A DNA stretch of 64,000 bases from CAZPDM01 sp964585305 (GTDB lineage: Bacteria > Planctomycetota > Uabimicrobiia > Uabimicrobiales > JABWCH01). The notes under the pieces were generated by a model. That model was not told the DNA's origin. It searched no databases and saw nothing but the letters and a program-made list of their open reading frames with translations. Where the stretch lies: assembly GCA_964585305.1 (NCBI GenBank), contig CAZPDM010000004.1:1-64000 (forward strand). The letters are read 5' to 3'. Shown here piece by piece: positions 25,263-31,619 of the stretch; the first letter of the stretch is position 1, and each line of letters starts with the position of its first letter. Position numbers and translations under genes: made by a program.

Positions 25263-26774
25263 TTATTTTCTTAGGAAGTATAAATATTTGTTTCCTTGTT
25301 TTTTTCTTATTATGATGTTTTCTTCAATTAAATGTTCTAACTCTGTTCGAATAGTAGAATAAGATAGTTGAAGCAAAGATACTATTCCTTGAATATTTGT
25401 AGAATTGGATATTTGAATGCATTGTAAAATTTTTTGTTGTCTTGGAGAGAGAATTAAGTTTGATTTGATTTCGCAATTTTTAGATGGAATATTTTTAGTT
25501 CGGTACAAAATTTTAATATCTTCACTTACTTCATAAAAAATATTTCGTCCTTCTTTCTTGACTATTTTTACAAAACCAAGTTCTTGAAATTTTTGCAAAT
25601 ATTTAGCCACATTGCTTTTTTTTAAATCAAGATGTTGTGTAAGCTGAAGATTAGTAAATGTTCCCAAAGAAGTTCCTTCTAGTAAAACTTCTATTTCGCG
25701 GGTAGTCAAAACTTTCAAAATTTTTTCTTCCATAAATCCCAAAAGAAGATTTTGAACATCTTCTAATTTTAAAATTTTTCCTATACTTCTTGGAAAACGA
25801 GTAAGAATTGATTGTAAAGCATCCATAACAAATCTTATTTTTCCTTCATACAGATCATATAAAAAACTAATACAATCGTCTTCTACAGGTTTAACCCAAC
25901 ATAGTTGTTTCATGGCTAAGAGTTCATAACGACGATGAATTGCTTCTAAAGTTTCTTCTTTTGTCAAAGGGGGCACATAGATAGGCCAGCCAAAAAAAAT
26001 ACTTCGTACTCTTTCCAATGGAGAAATTACTTTTCGGAAGAAACCTGTTGGTCCAATAAAAATAAAATATACTTCTGGAATTTGAAAAGTATCTCGCAGG
26101 TTTTGAAATATTTGTTGGCATTCTTCAATTCGACCGGATTGTAAAATCTCTAAGTTGTCGAAATGAAGAATTATTCCACGATATCCCTTTTGACATATAG
26201 CATGTATGGTTTCTTGAAGATAAAATTGGAGTCTTGCTTCTGTAATACTAGGAATAGTTATGCTTTTATTTTTACCATATCCTCCTCCTATTCCTAATAT
26301 TTGGCCTTCAATTTGGTAAGAACTTTGCTGATAGACCTTATCCAAAATAAGTAATTCTTCGAATAGTGGTTCTAAAATAATTTTTTCAAGTCCAAAAGTC
26401 AGCACCATTTTATGTACCAGATGAGAAAGAATATTAAGCAAAAAATCTTTAGGTTGCCAATTGTAATAAATAGGAATTTCGCCATAAGAGGTAAAAAGTT
26501 TCTGTTCTTTTTTAACTTTATGTTCCCAAAAATGTCGATGGTAATTGATAAATGTTGTTTTTCCTACACCTATCTCTCCTTCTATTACAATACGATTGCC
26601 TCCTGGAGAACCTAATAGTCTTAAAAGAAGATCAGATTCTTCTGTATTTTTTCTTCCTATAAAAGCTTTTTCTATAGAAAGTAAAGTTTCTCCATACAAA
26701 GAAAGTGGCCGTGTATTGAAGGGATTTTCTTTGAAACCATAAGCTTCCCAAATATTAAGTAAATTATCTTCCAT
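25263..26774 (-). CDS. AAA-type ATPase with C-terminal winged-helix domains
   Basis: 503 residues. The N-terminal YGFKENPFNTRPL and FIGR segments resemble AAA ATPases of the ORC/Cdc6-like or STAND-like type. Walker A GEIGVGKT is at 66-73, and a Walker B-like segment GIILHFDNLE lies near 200. The C-terminal half has two likely winged helices: TREIEVLLEGTSLG with NLQLTQHLDLKKSNVAKYLQ, and LSPRQQKILQCIQIS through LQLSYSTIRTELEHLIEEN. DNA binding together with ATP-dependent switching is inferred. It stands alone, bracketed by inverted repeats, with direct repeats upstream. I do not recognise its family by name. Confidence 0.75.
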   Translation of the reverse strand: MEDNLLNIWEAYGFKENPFNTRPLSLYGETLLSIEKAFIGRKNTEESDLLLRLLGSPGGNRIVIEGEIGVGKTTFINYHRHFWEHKVKKEQKLFTSYGEIPIYYNWQPKDFLLNILSHLVHKMVLTFGLEKIILEPLFEELLILDKVYQQSSYQIEGQILGIGGGYGKNKSITIPSITEARLQFYLQETIHAICQKGYRGIILHFDNLEILQSGRIEECQQIFQNLRDTFQIPEVYFIFIGPTGFFRKVISPLERVRSIFFGWPIYVPPLTKEETLEAIHRRYELLAMKQLCWVKPVEDDCISFLYDLYEGKIRFVMDALQSILTRFPRSIGKILKLEDVQNLLLGFMEEKILKVLTTREIEVLLEGTSLGTFTNLQLTQHLDLKKSNVAKYLQKFQELGFVKIVKKEGRNIFYEVSEDIKILYRTKNIPSKNCEIKSNLILSPRQQKILQCIQISNSTNIQGIVSLLQLSYSTIRTELEHLIEENIIIRKKQGNKYLYFLRK

Positions 26775-26797
26775 TTAAGTTCCTTTCTTAATTTTAT

Positions 26798-26919
26798 AAA
26801 AATAGTAATAATAGTTATAACAAAAAAATATAACCATTACAACCATTTTTTCTATAATAGTTTTATGTTGATTTTTTTTATAAAACAAATAATAAAAATA
26901 GTAATAATAGTTATAATAA
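26798..26919. repeat. Direct repeat pair upstream of the AAA ATPase gene
   Basis: AAATAGTAATAATAGTTATAA occurs at about 26799-26820 and again at about 26896-26919, each followed by an A-run and ATA-rich sequence. The spacing is about 97 bases. The position in front of a gene encoding winged helices suggests operator sites, perhaps autoregulatory. Confidence 0.5.
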
Positions 26920-26953
26920 AAAAATATTACAATTATCCCCGTTAAGCAAAAAC

Positions 26954-27005
26954 AAAAAAGGCGATAAATCTACTTTATCTCAAAAGTAAAGTTATCGTCT
27001 TTTTT
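26954..27005. repeat. 52-bp inverted repeat, right copy
   Basis: Reverse-complement partner of 25017-25068 (49 of 52 by hand count). The central ATCTCA here is the inverse of TGAGAT in the left copy, which shows that the orientation is inverted and the match is not just the palindrome. Confidence 0.85.
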
Positions 27006-27077
27006 TAATAGTTTGGCGTAGATTGAGAGAGAATCAGATTTTTTTAAGTAAATAGGCTATTGCTTGTCTAAAATAAT

Positions 27078-27106
27078 TTGATTTTTAAGTGGTTTTTTGT
27101 TATAAT
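27078..27106 (+). promoter_or_regulatory. Promoter of pdxS
   Basis: TTGATT at 27078-27083 and TATAAT at 27101-27106 with a 17-base spacer. Confidence 0.6.
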
Positions 27107-27174
27107 AAATCATATAAGCTTAAGCAAGATACTAAAGCTAAAGCTGGAAAATTTCTTAACATAGGAAGAGTATC

Positions 27175-28056
27175 ATGGAACTAGGAAGCATGAATTTGAA
27201 AATTGGTTTTGCTGAAATGTTAAAAGGTGGCGTTATTATGGACGTTACCACAGCAGAACAAGCAAAAATTGCTCAAGATGCTGGCGCAGCGGCTGTTATG
27301 GCATTAGAAAGAGTGCCAGCAGATATCCGCAAAGAAGGCGGAGTTGCGCGAATGGCAGATGTACAAAAAATATTAGAAATTAAACAAGCTGTAACTATTC
27401 CTGTCATGGCTAAATGTCGTATAGGACATTTTGTTGAAGCCCAAATATTAGAACAAATTGGTGTAGATTTTATCGATGAAAGCGAAGTACTTACTCCTGC
27501 GGACGATCGTTATCACATCAATAAACTTGATTTTAAAGTTCCATTTGTTTGTGGCTGTCGGGATTTAGGAGAAGCCTTACGTCGTATTGGCGAAGGTGCT
27601 GCAATGATCCGAACAAAAGGTGAAGCTGGTACAGGTAATATTGTGGAAGCTGTTAAGCATATACGAACAGTTGTTAGTAGTATTAAAAAATTGACAATTG
27701 CCAGTGATGAAGAACTTATGACCATTTCCAAAGAAATGGGAGCACCTTATCCATTAGTAAAATGGGTCGCAAAAAATGGAAAATTACCTGTTCCTAATTT
27801 TGCTGCAGGTGGAGTCGCTACTCCTGCTGATGCTGCTTTAATGATGCAGCTTGGTGCAGAAGCAATTTTTGTTGGCTCAGGAATTTTTAAATCAAAAGAC
27901 CCCGCAAAACGTGCAGTAGCAATTGTTCAAGCTACCACCCATTATAAAGATGCAGAAGTCCTTTTGCGTGTAAGTACTGGTCTTTCTGATGCCATGCCAG
28001 GTTTAGATGTAACAAAAATTCCAGAACAAGACAAACTACAAGGACGTGGTTGGTAA
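27175..28056 (+). CDS. pdxS: Pyridoxal 5'-phosphate synthase lyase subunit PdxS
   Basis: PdxS forms PLP (vitamin B6) directly from ribose 5-phosphate, glyceraldehyde 3-phosphate and ammonia. Diagnostic segments are MLKGGVIMDVTTAEQAKIA, VMALERVPADIRKEGGVARM, CRIGHFVEAQILE, MIRTKGEAGTGNIVEAVKH and AAGGVATPADAALMMQLGA with VGSGIFKS. Length of 293 residues is standard. Ribosome site AGGAAGAG is seven bases upstream. The glutaminase partner PdxT, usually adjacent, is not present here, so ammonia must come from a pdxT elsewhere or from free ammonia. Small deviations from consensus (KCRIGHF for ARIGHF, TPADDRYHINK) do not touch the catalytic lysines. Confidence 0.97.
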   Translation: MELGSMNLKIGFAEMLKGGVIMDVTTAEQAKIAQDAGAAAVMALERVPADIRKEGGVARMADVQKILEIKQAVTIPVMAKCRIGHFVEAQILEQIGVDFIDESEVLTPADDRYHINKLDFKVPFVCGCRDLGEALRRIGEGAAMIRTKGEAGTGNIVEAVKHIRTVVSSIKKLTIASDEELMTISKEMGAPYPLVKWVAKNGKLPVPNFAAGGVATPADAALMMQLGAEAIFVGSGIFKSKDPAKRAVAIVQATTHYKDAEVLLRVSTGLSDAMPGLDVTKIPEQDKLQGRGW

Positions 28057-28060
28057 AAAA

Positions 28061-28110
28061 ATACTCTCCACCCTAATAAATGTTTTGCGACTTTTCGCAC
28101 TTTTTGTTTT
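28061..28110. repeat. Intergenic module related to 22451
   Basis: ATACTCTCCACCCTAATAAATG followed by GCGACTTTTCGCA and a T-run. The first part matches 22451-22473 with three differences, and a GCGA-TCGC mini-hairpin follows in both places. Confidence 0.5.
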
Positions 28111-28114
28111 AAAC

Positions 28115-28161
28115 AAAAAAACGTCAAATCCTTTTTATAATTGGATTTGACGTTTTTTTTT
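28115..28161. terminator. Bidirectional terminator after pdxS
   Basis: AAAAAAACGTCAAATCC and GGATTTGACGTTTTTTTT form a long stem with an 11-base loop between convergent pdxS and the lipoprotein gene. Confidence 0.85.
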
Positions 28162-28171
28162 CGATATTAGA

Positions 28172-28684
28172 TTATCTAATAGAGACAGTTTCTCGAGCAA
28201 CTAGATAATTTCGATTATTGTATAACCGAATTTCTAAATATCTTGTGTTGCCGCTATTGTATTTCCCATTTAAATAGGCTTGGGAACCATTGCTGCAAGA
28301 TGCGGAATCAATTTGATCTTCAGAGCCATTGTTTTGTATTGCATACATGGATACAGATTGTATATTTCTGCCATGTACACGCACTAAAATTTTAGCTTTA
28401 GGAGTAAACATATTTCCACCACCAATATCTCGGCTTAATACTTCAATACGTCCACTGCTATGATAATGAGGATCTGGTGGATAAGGATTGGGTGGATATG
28501 GATTGGGGTTTGGTGGATAATATGGGTCTGGTGGGTAATATGGGTCTGGTGTTGGTGTTGGGGTTGGATATGGTTCAGGATAGTAATTTCCTTGATCGTC
28601 GTAATAACCAACGCAACCAATGCAAAGGAGCAATGCTATAAAACTTATGCTCAAAAAGCGTAGAAGATAAAGTATATTTTTCAT
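28172..28684 (-). CDS. Pro/Tyr-rich lipoprotein
   Basis: 170 residues. A lipoprotein signal peptide (SFIALLLCIGC, lipobox Cys at about 24) predicts lipid attachment and export. Residues about 35-75 are a low-complexity Pro/Tyr tract with PTPTPTPDP and repeated DPYYPPDP and NPYPP units, probably extended and flexible. The C-terminal 95 residues form a small beta-rich domain (GRIEVLSRD, KILVRVHGRNIQSVSM, YLEIRLYNNRNYLVARETVS) of unknown family, perhaps immunoglobulin-like. It is monocistronic. Function unknown; a surface-anchored binding module on a stalk is a fair reading of the architecture. Confidence 0.75.
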   Translation of the reverse strand: MKNILYLLRFLSISFIALLLCIGCVGYYDDQGNYYPEPYPTPTPTPDPYYPPDPYYPPNPNPYPPNPYPPDPHYHSSGRIEVLSRDIGGGNMFTPKAKILVRVHGRNIQSVSMYAIQNNGSEDQIDSASCSNGSQAYLNGKYNSGNTRYLEIRLYNNRNYLVARETVSIR

Positions 28685-29004
28685 TATAATTACCTTTCTT
28701 AAAAAGAGCCTATGATTATTTTTAAGTTTTTTTTAGTGTTTATTATACATTTCTATCTCAATACTAACTTTAGCTCACTAAACTTGTCCATGCACGGATG
28801 TGCATAGGAATTAACCCGCCGTTTATAGACAGCGAGCTTTAACGAAAAAAAATTGCAGCAGCGGGTTCAATTCCTCACAGTTGGATGTCAAACACGTAGT
28901 TGGCATATTTTTTAGTCAAAAGACTTTTGTCCATTCATTTAATTATTATAGACGATAGAAAAGTATTTTTCCAGAAATTTGCTATAAATTTTGTCTTTTT
29001 CTTA
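28685..29004. other. Gene-free stretch with dispersed repeat
   Basis: 320 bases upstream of the lipoprotein gene and downstream of the Ppx-like gene, both on the minus strand. It contains the second copy of the TGCAC/GAATTAACCCGCC repeat. No other structure or coding potential is seen. Confidence 0.5.
28786..28874. repeat. Dispersed intergenic repeat, copy 2
   Basis: An ATGCAC-GGAT-GTGCAT hairpin is followed by GGAATTAACCCGCCG and, after TTTAACGAAAAAAAATTGCAG, by GCGGGTTCAATTCC, which is the near reverse complement of the GGAATTAACCCGC arm. Copy 1 at 2753-2817 shares the blocks in opposite orientation. Confidence 0.6.
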
Positions 29005-30243
29005 TTATTCCATATATCGTTTCATTTCTTGTAGTTTTTGCCAGTATAAACCATATCGAAGCGCAGTACCACTTACAACAATTTCTGGGACATTCCAGGT
29101 TTCCATCATTTTGATGTACATGGGCAAACCTAATCGCATAATTACCAAGTGCTCGAGTTCATTTTTGTTGCTGCTAAAGCCCATATCATGTTGAATATCT
29201 TCAATATTTTCATAATTTTTTAATATTTCTTTTTCAGAATATTGTATTACATCCAATATTTGTTTTTTTGTCAGATGTGTAAGATGCTGATTTCGATTGC
29301 TTGTTTTCCCCGTAGCTTTTGTAATAGCTGTTCCCATAGCAAAGCAGCTTTTTACAGCATTTCCCATTTCTTGGGAAAGTTTCTTAAAATATTTTCCCAT
29401 GGTTTTATCAATATAGTCTTCCATTTCTTGGAATGCGTCTTCTAAAGGGGTATCGTTGGCAAAATCATTAAGTAACATTTTTTTTAATGTTGTTGTTCCA
29501 AGCGAAAAATCATGATTTGTATTTAATGAATATGTTAAATTTTCATCGCGTTCAAACCAACAGATTTGTACTGAACCACCGCCTTGATCCATCATGATAA
29601 TGTCTTTTTTAAATTCTGCTACAATAATCGCGCTACTCCATAGAAAAGCAGATAGACTTAATTGTGCTTCTGTTACGGGAGAAATAATCTTAACTTCAAG
29701 GTTGGTCTCTTTTTTTAGCAGATCAAGAATTTCTTGAATATTTTGAGCGTTACGGAAAACAGCAGTTCCAATGCAATAAAGGTGAGTAATTTTTTCTTTT
29801 TTTGCCTCTTGAAGTAAAGATTCAATAGAGGGAAGAACATATTGTTTAAATTTTCCCACCTCTAAATTGGAATTTTTGTCTAGGCAATCTCCTGTGTTTG
29901 TAAGATTGGATAGATTATGGAAATGGCTGAAATCAAAACCATAAGTAAGACGACGCATCTCTCCCCACATCATTTTTACTGCTTTTGTACTTAACTCAAG
30001 AATAGCAATTTTATAGGGACGAATGTTGCTAAGCTGGTTAAGTTCATTTCCAAGTTCTTCATAATTTGATGCTTCAATTGGGATAATATTGGGAGAGGGT
30101 TTAATCGTTTTAGCTTTAATTTTTTTTAGAGGAGTTTCAGGATCTATGGTATTTATTGTGGATTTTTTTTTATTAGAAATTTTTTTTTCTGTTGATTGAT
30201 CTTTATTTGTAGATTTTTCGTTTCTTGGCATAAATTTTTCCAT
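29005..30243 (-). CDS. Divergent Ppx/GppA-family phosphatase
   Basis: 412 residues. The exopolyphosphatase/guanosine pentaphosphate phosphatase fold is shown by MDQGGGSVQICWF (the DxGGGS phosphate loop), the preceding ISPVTEAQLSLSAFLWS, FSLGTTTLKKM and AMGTAITKATG. The first phosphate loop, normally DIGSNS, reads LELSTKAV, so several usual ligands are missing. Activity on polyphosphate or (p)ppGpp is therefore doubtful, or the substrate differs. The N-terminal 60 residues are a Lys/Ser-rich extension with low complexity. Start uncertain: a second Met lies four codons in. Probably cytoplasmic. Confidence 0.72.
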   Translation of the reverse strand: MEKFMPRNEKSTNKDQSTEKKISNKKKSTINTIDPETPLKKIKAKTIKPSPNIIPIEASNYEELGNELNQLSNIRPYKIAILELSTKAVKMMWGEMRRLTYGFDFSHFHNLSNLTNTGDCLDKNSNLEVGKFKQYVLPSIESLLQEAKKEKITHLYCIGTAVFRNAQNIQEILDLLKKETNLEVKIISPVTEAQLSLSAFLWSSAIIVAEFKKDIIMMDQGGGSVQICWFERDENLTYSLNTNHDFSLGTTTLKKMLLNDFANDTPLEDAFQEMEDYIDKTMGKYFKKLSQEMGNAVKSCFAMGTAITKATGKTSNRNQHLTHLTKKQILDVIQYSEKEILKNYENIEDIQHDMGFSSNKNELEHLVIMRLGLPMYIKMMETWNVPEIVVSGTALRYGLYWQKLQEMKRYME

Positions 30244-30265
30244 GAGTTAAATTTTGTTCAAAAGC

Positions 30266-30304
30266 AAGCATGGCTTATTGAGGAAATGTGAATAAGCCAT
30301 GCTT
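30266..30304 (-). terminator. Intergenic hairpin after the oxoamine synthase gene
   Basis: AAGCATGGCTTATT and AATAAGCCATGCTT pair perfectly across an 11-base loop. On the minus strand a short GCTTTT follows, so it is a moderate terminator before the Ppx-like gene. Confidence 0.65.
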
Positions 30305-30318
30305 ATTAAAAAAATTTG

Positions 30319-31545
30319 TTATCTTGTGTTATATTTTTTTAAAACAGAAAGAACATATTCAATGTCTTTTTCTGTATGGCTAGCAGAGACTTGAAATCGA
30401 ATTTCTTCGTCGCCTTTTGGAACTACTGGATAACTAAGACCTGTTACTAAAATTCCATTTTCGTTTAAATAACGTACAAGAGTGCGTGTTTTATCTGTAT
30501 CTCGTACCATGAGGGGCACAACAGGATGATCACCTGGAAGTGTTTCATAGCCATTTTGTTTGAGTCCATTACGGAATTGATTGGTAACTTTACGCAAATG
30601 TTCTAAAATCTTTAACCCTTCTGAACTGTCTAAAACGCTAAGTGCTTTACTTGCTGCATAGCATTCCCCAACTGTGATAGGATTTGAGTAAATATACATT
30701 GGTGCAGTTTCTCGTAGATATGCAATTGTTATTGCATCTGCAACTACATAACCACCATTAACACCAAATGCTTTTCCTAATGTTCCTATAAGAATGTCAA
30801 CATGAGTTTTAGTGTATTCTTCGGTTCCTCTTCCTGTTTGTCCAAATGCTCCAACGCCATGAGAATCGTCGGCGACAACAATTACTCCTTCTTCAAAATC
30901 TTTTTGATATTTTTGAGTAATTGCCATAATTTGATCCAAAGGAGCATTGTCGCCACGCATACTAAAAATGCCATCCGTCATTACAATACAACGTTTTCCT
31001 TTTCCAATGTTGTTTTTTATGGCATTTTCCATCTCAGGCATATTGTTGTGTTTGTAGATTACTTTAACAGATGGTCGGGCTAGTTTCATAGCATTGATAA
31101 TGCAATTATGATTTAATTCATCACTGACAATAACAGTTTGTTCTGTAATTAAAGGGACTAAAACTCCCATACTGGTTACATAAGCAGAACTAAACAACAT
31201 TGCTGATTCTCGTTTATGAAAATTGGCTAGTTGCTTTTCTAAATCAATATGAGCTTGGTGTGTTCCACTAATAAAGCGCACTGCGCCTGGACCTACTCCA
31301 AACTTTTTCGTCCCTTCTTCTTCAGCTTCAATTAAATCTTTTCGATGTGTCAACCCAAGATAAGAGTTGGCATTCATTTTAATGAATTCTTGGGTTCCTT
31401 TTCCTGCTATGTAATAGCGAGGACCAAAACCGTCTTGAGGAGTTTTAACTCCTGTGATAACCATTTCAAATCCTTTTCGAATTCCTTTTTGATCCAATTG
31501 TTCTAAGTAAGGCTTTAACGCAGCTTGCAATTTTTCAATTGCCAT
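30319..31545 (-). CDS. kbl: Alpha-oxoamine synthase (2-amino-3-ketobutyrate CoA ligase-like)
   Basis: 408-residue fold-type I PLP enzyme. Segments ANSYLGLTHRKDL, FISGTHQAHIDLE, VVADDSHGVGAFGQTGRG and IGTLGKAFGVNGGY (Schiff-base Lys in TLGKAFG), and the C-terminal VTGLSYPVVPKGDEEIRFQVSASHT, are those of glycine C-acetyltransferase. That enzyme acts with threonine dehydrogenase in threonine breakdown. The YPVVPKG motif favours KBL over 8-amino-7-oxononanoate synthase or serine palmitoyltransferase, which share the fold. No tdh gene is adjacent. It is probably transcribed alone, between two hairpins. Confidence 0.85.
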   Translation of the reverse strand: MAIEKLQAALKPYLEQLDQKGIRKGFEMVITGVKTPQDGFGPRYYIAGKGTQEFIKMNANSYLGLTHRKDLIEAEEEGTKKFGVGPGAVRFISGTHQAHIDLEKQLANFHKRESAMLFSSAYVTSMGVLVPLITEQTVIVSDELNHNCIINAMKLARPSVKVIYKHNNMPEMENAIKNNIGKGKRCIVMTDGIFSMRGDNAPLDQIMAITQKYQKDFEEGVIVVADDSHGVGAFGQTGRGTEEYTKTHVDILIGTLGKAFGVNGGYVVADAITIAYLRETAPMYIYSNPITVGECYAASKALSVLDSSEGLKILEHLRKVTNQFRNGLKQNGYETLPGDHPVVPLMVRDTDKTRTLVRYLNENGILVTGLSYPVVPKGDEEIRFQVSASHTEKDIEYVLSVLKKYNTR

Positions 31546-31566
31546 AAAAAAATCCTTTCAAAAATG

Positions 31567-31605
31567 TTTGAACAGTTTCTTTTAACCTAAAAGAAACTGT
31601 TCAAA
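31567..31605 (-). terminator. Hairpin between membrane protein and kbl genes
   Basis: TTTGAACAGTTTCTTTT and AAAAGAAACTGTTCAAA form a 17-pair stem with a five-base loop just after the true stop of the repeat protein gene. Confidence 0.7.
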
Positions 31606-31619
31606 ATAAATTCTCTATT

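Larger units (their letters stand above)
26775..27174. other. Divergent intergenic region with repeats and pdxS promoter
   Basis: 400 bases between the divergent ATPase and pdxS genes. It contains two direct copies of AATAGTAATAATAGTTATAA, the right copy of the 52-bp inverted repeat and the pdxS promoter. No coding potential is seen. A terminator-like element in a divergent region is unusual. Confidence 0.55.

Noticed and set aside
25017..27005. Insertion sequence
   Set aside because: Inverted repeats are present, but the enclosed gene is an AAA/winged-helix ATPase with no transposase motif, and no target-site duplication is evident.
28435..28663. Open frames rich in His/Ile or Trp/Ile around the lipoprotein repeat
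   Set aside because: Products of the Pro/Tyr repeat read in other frames.
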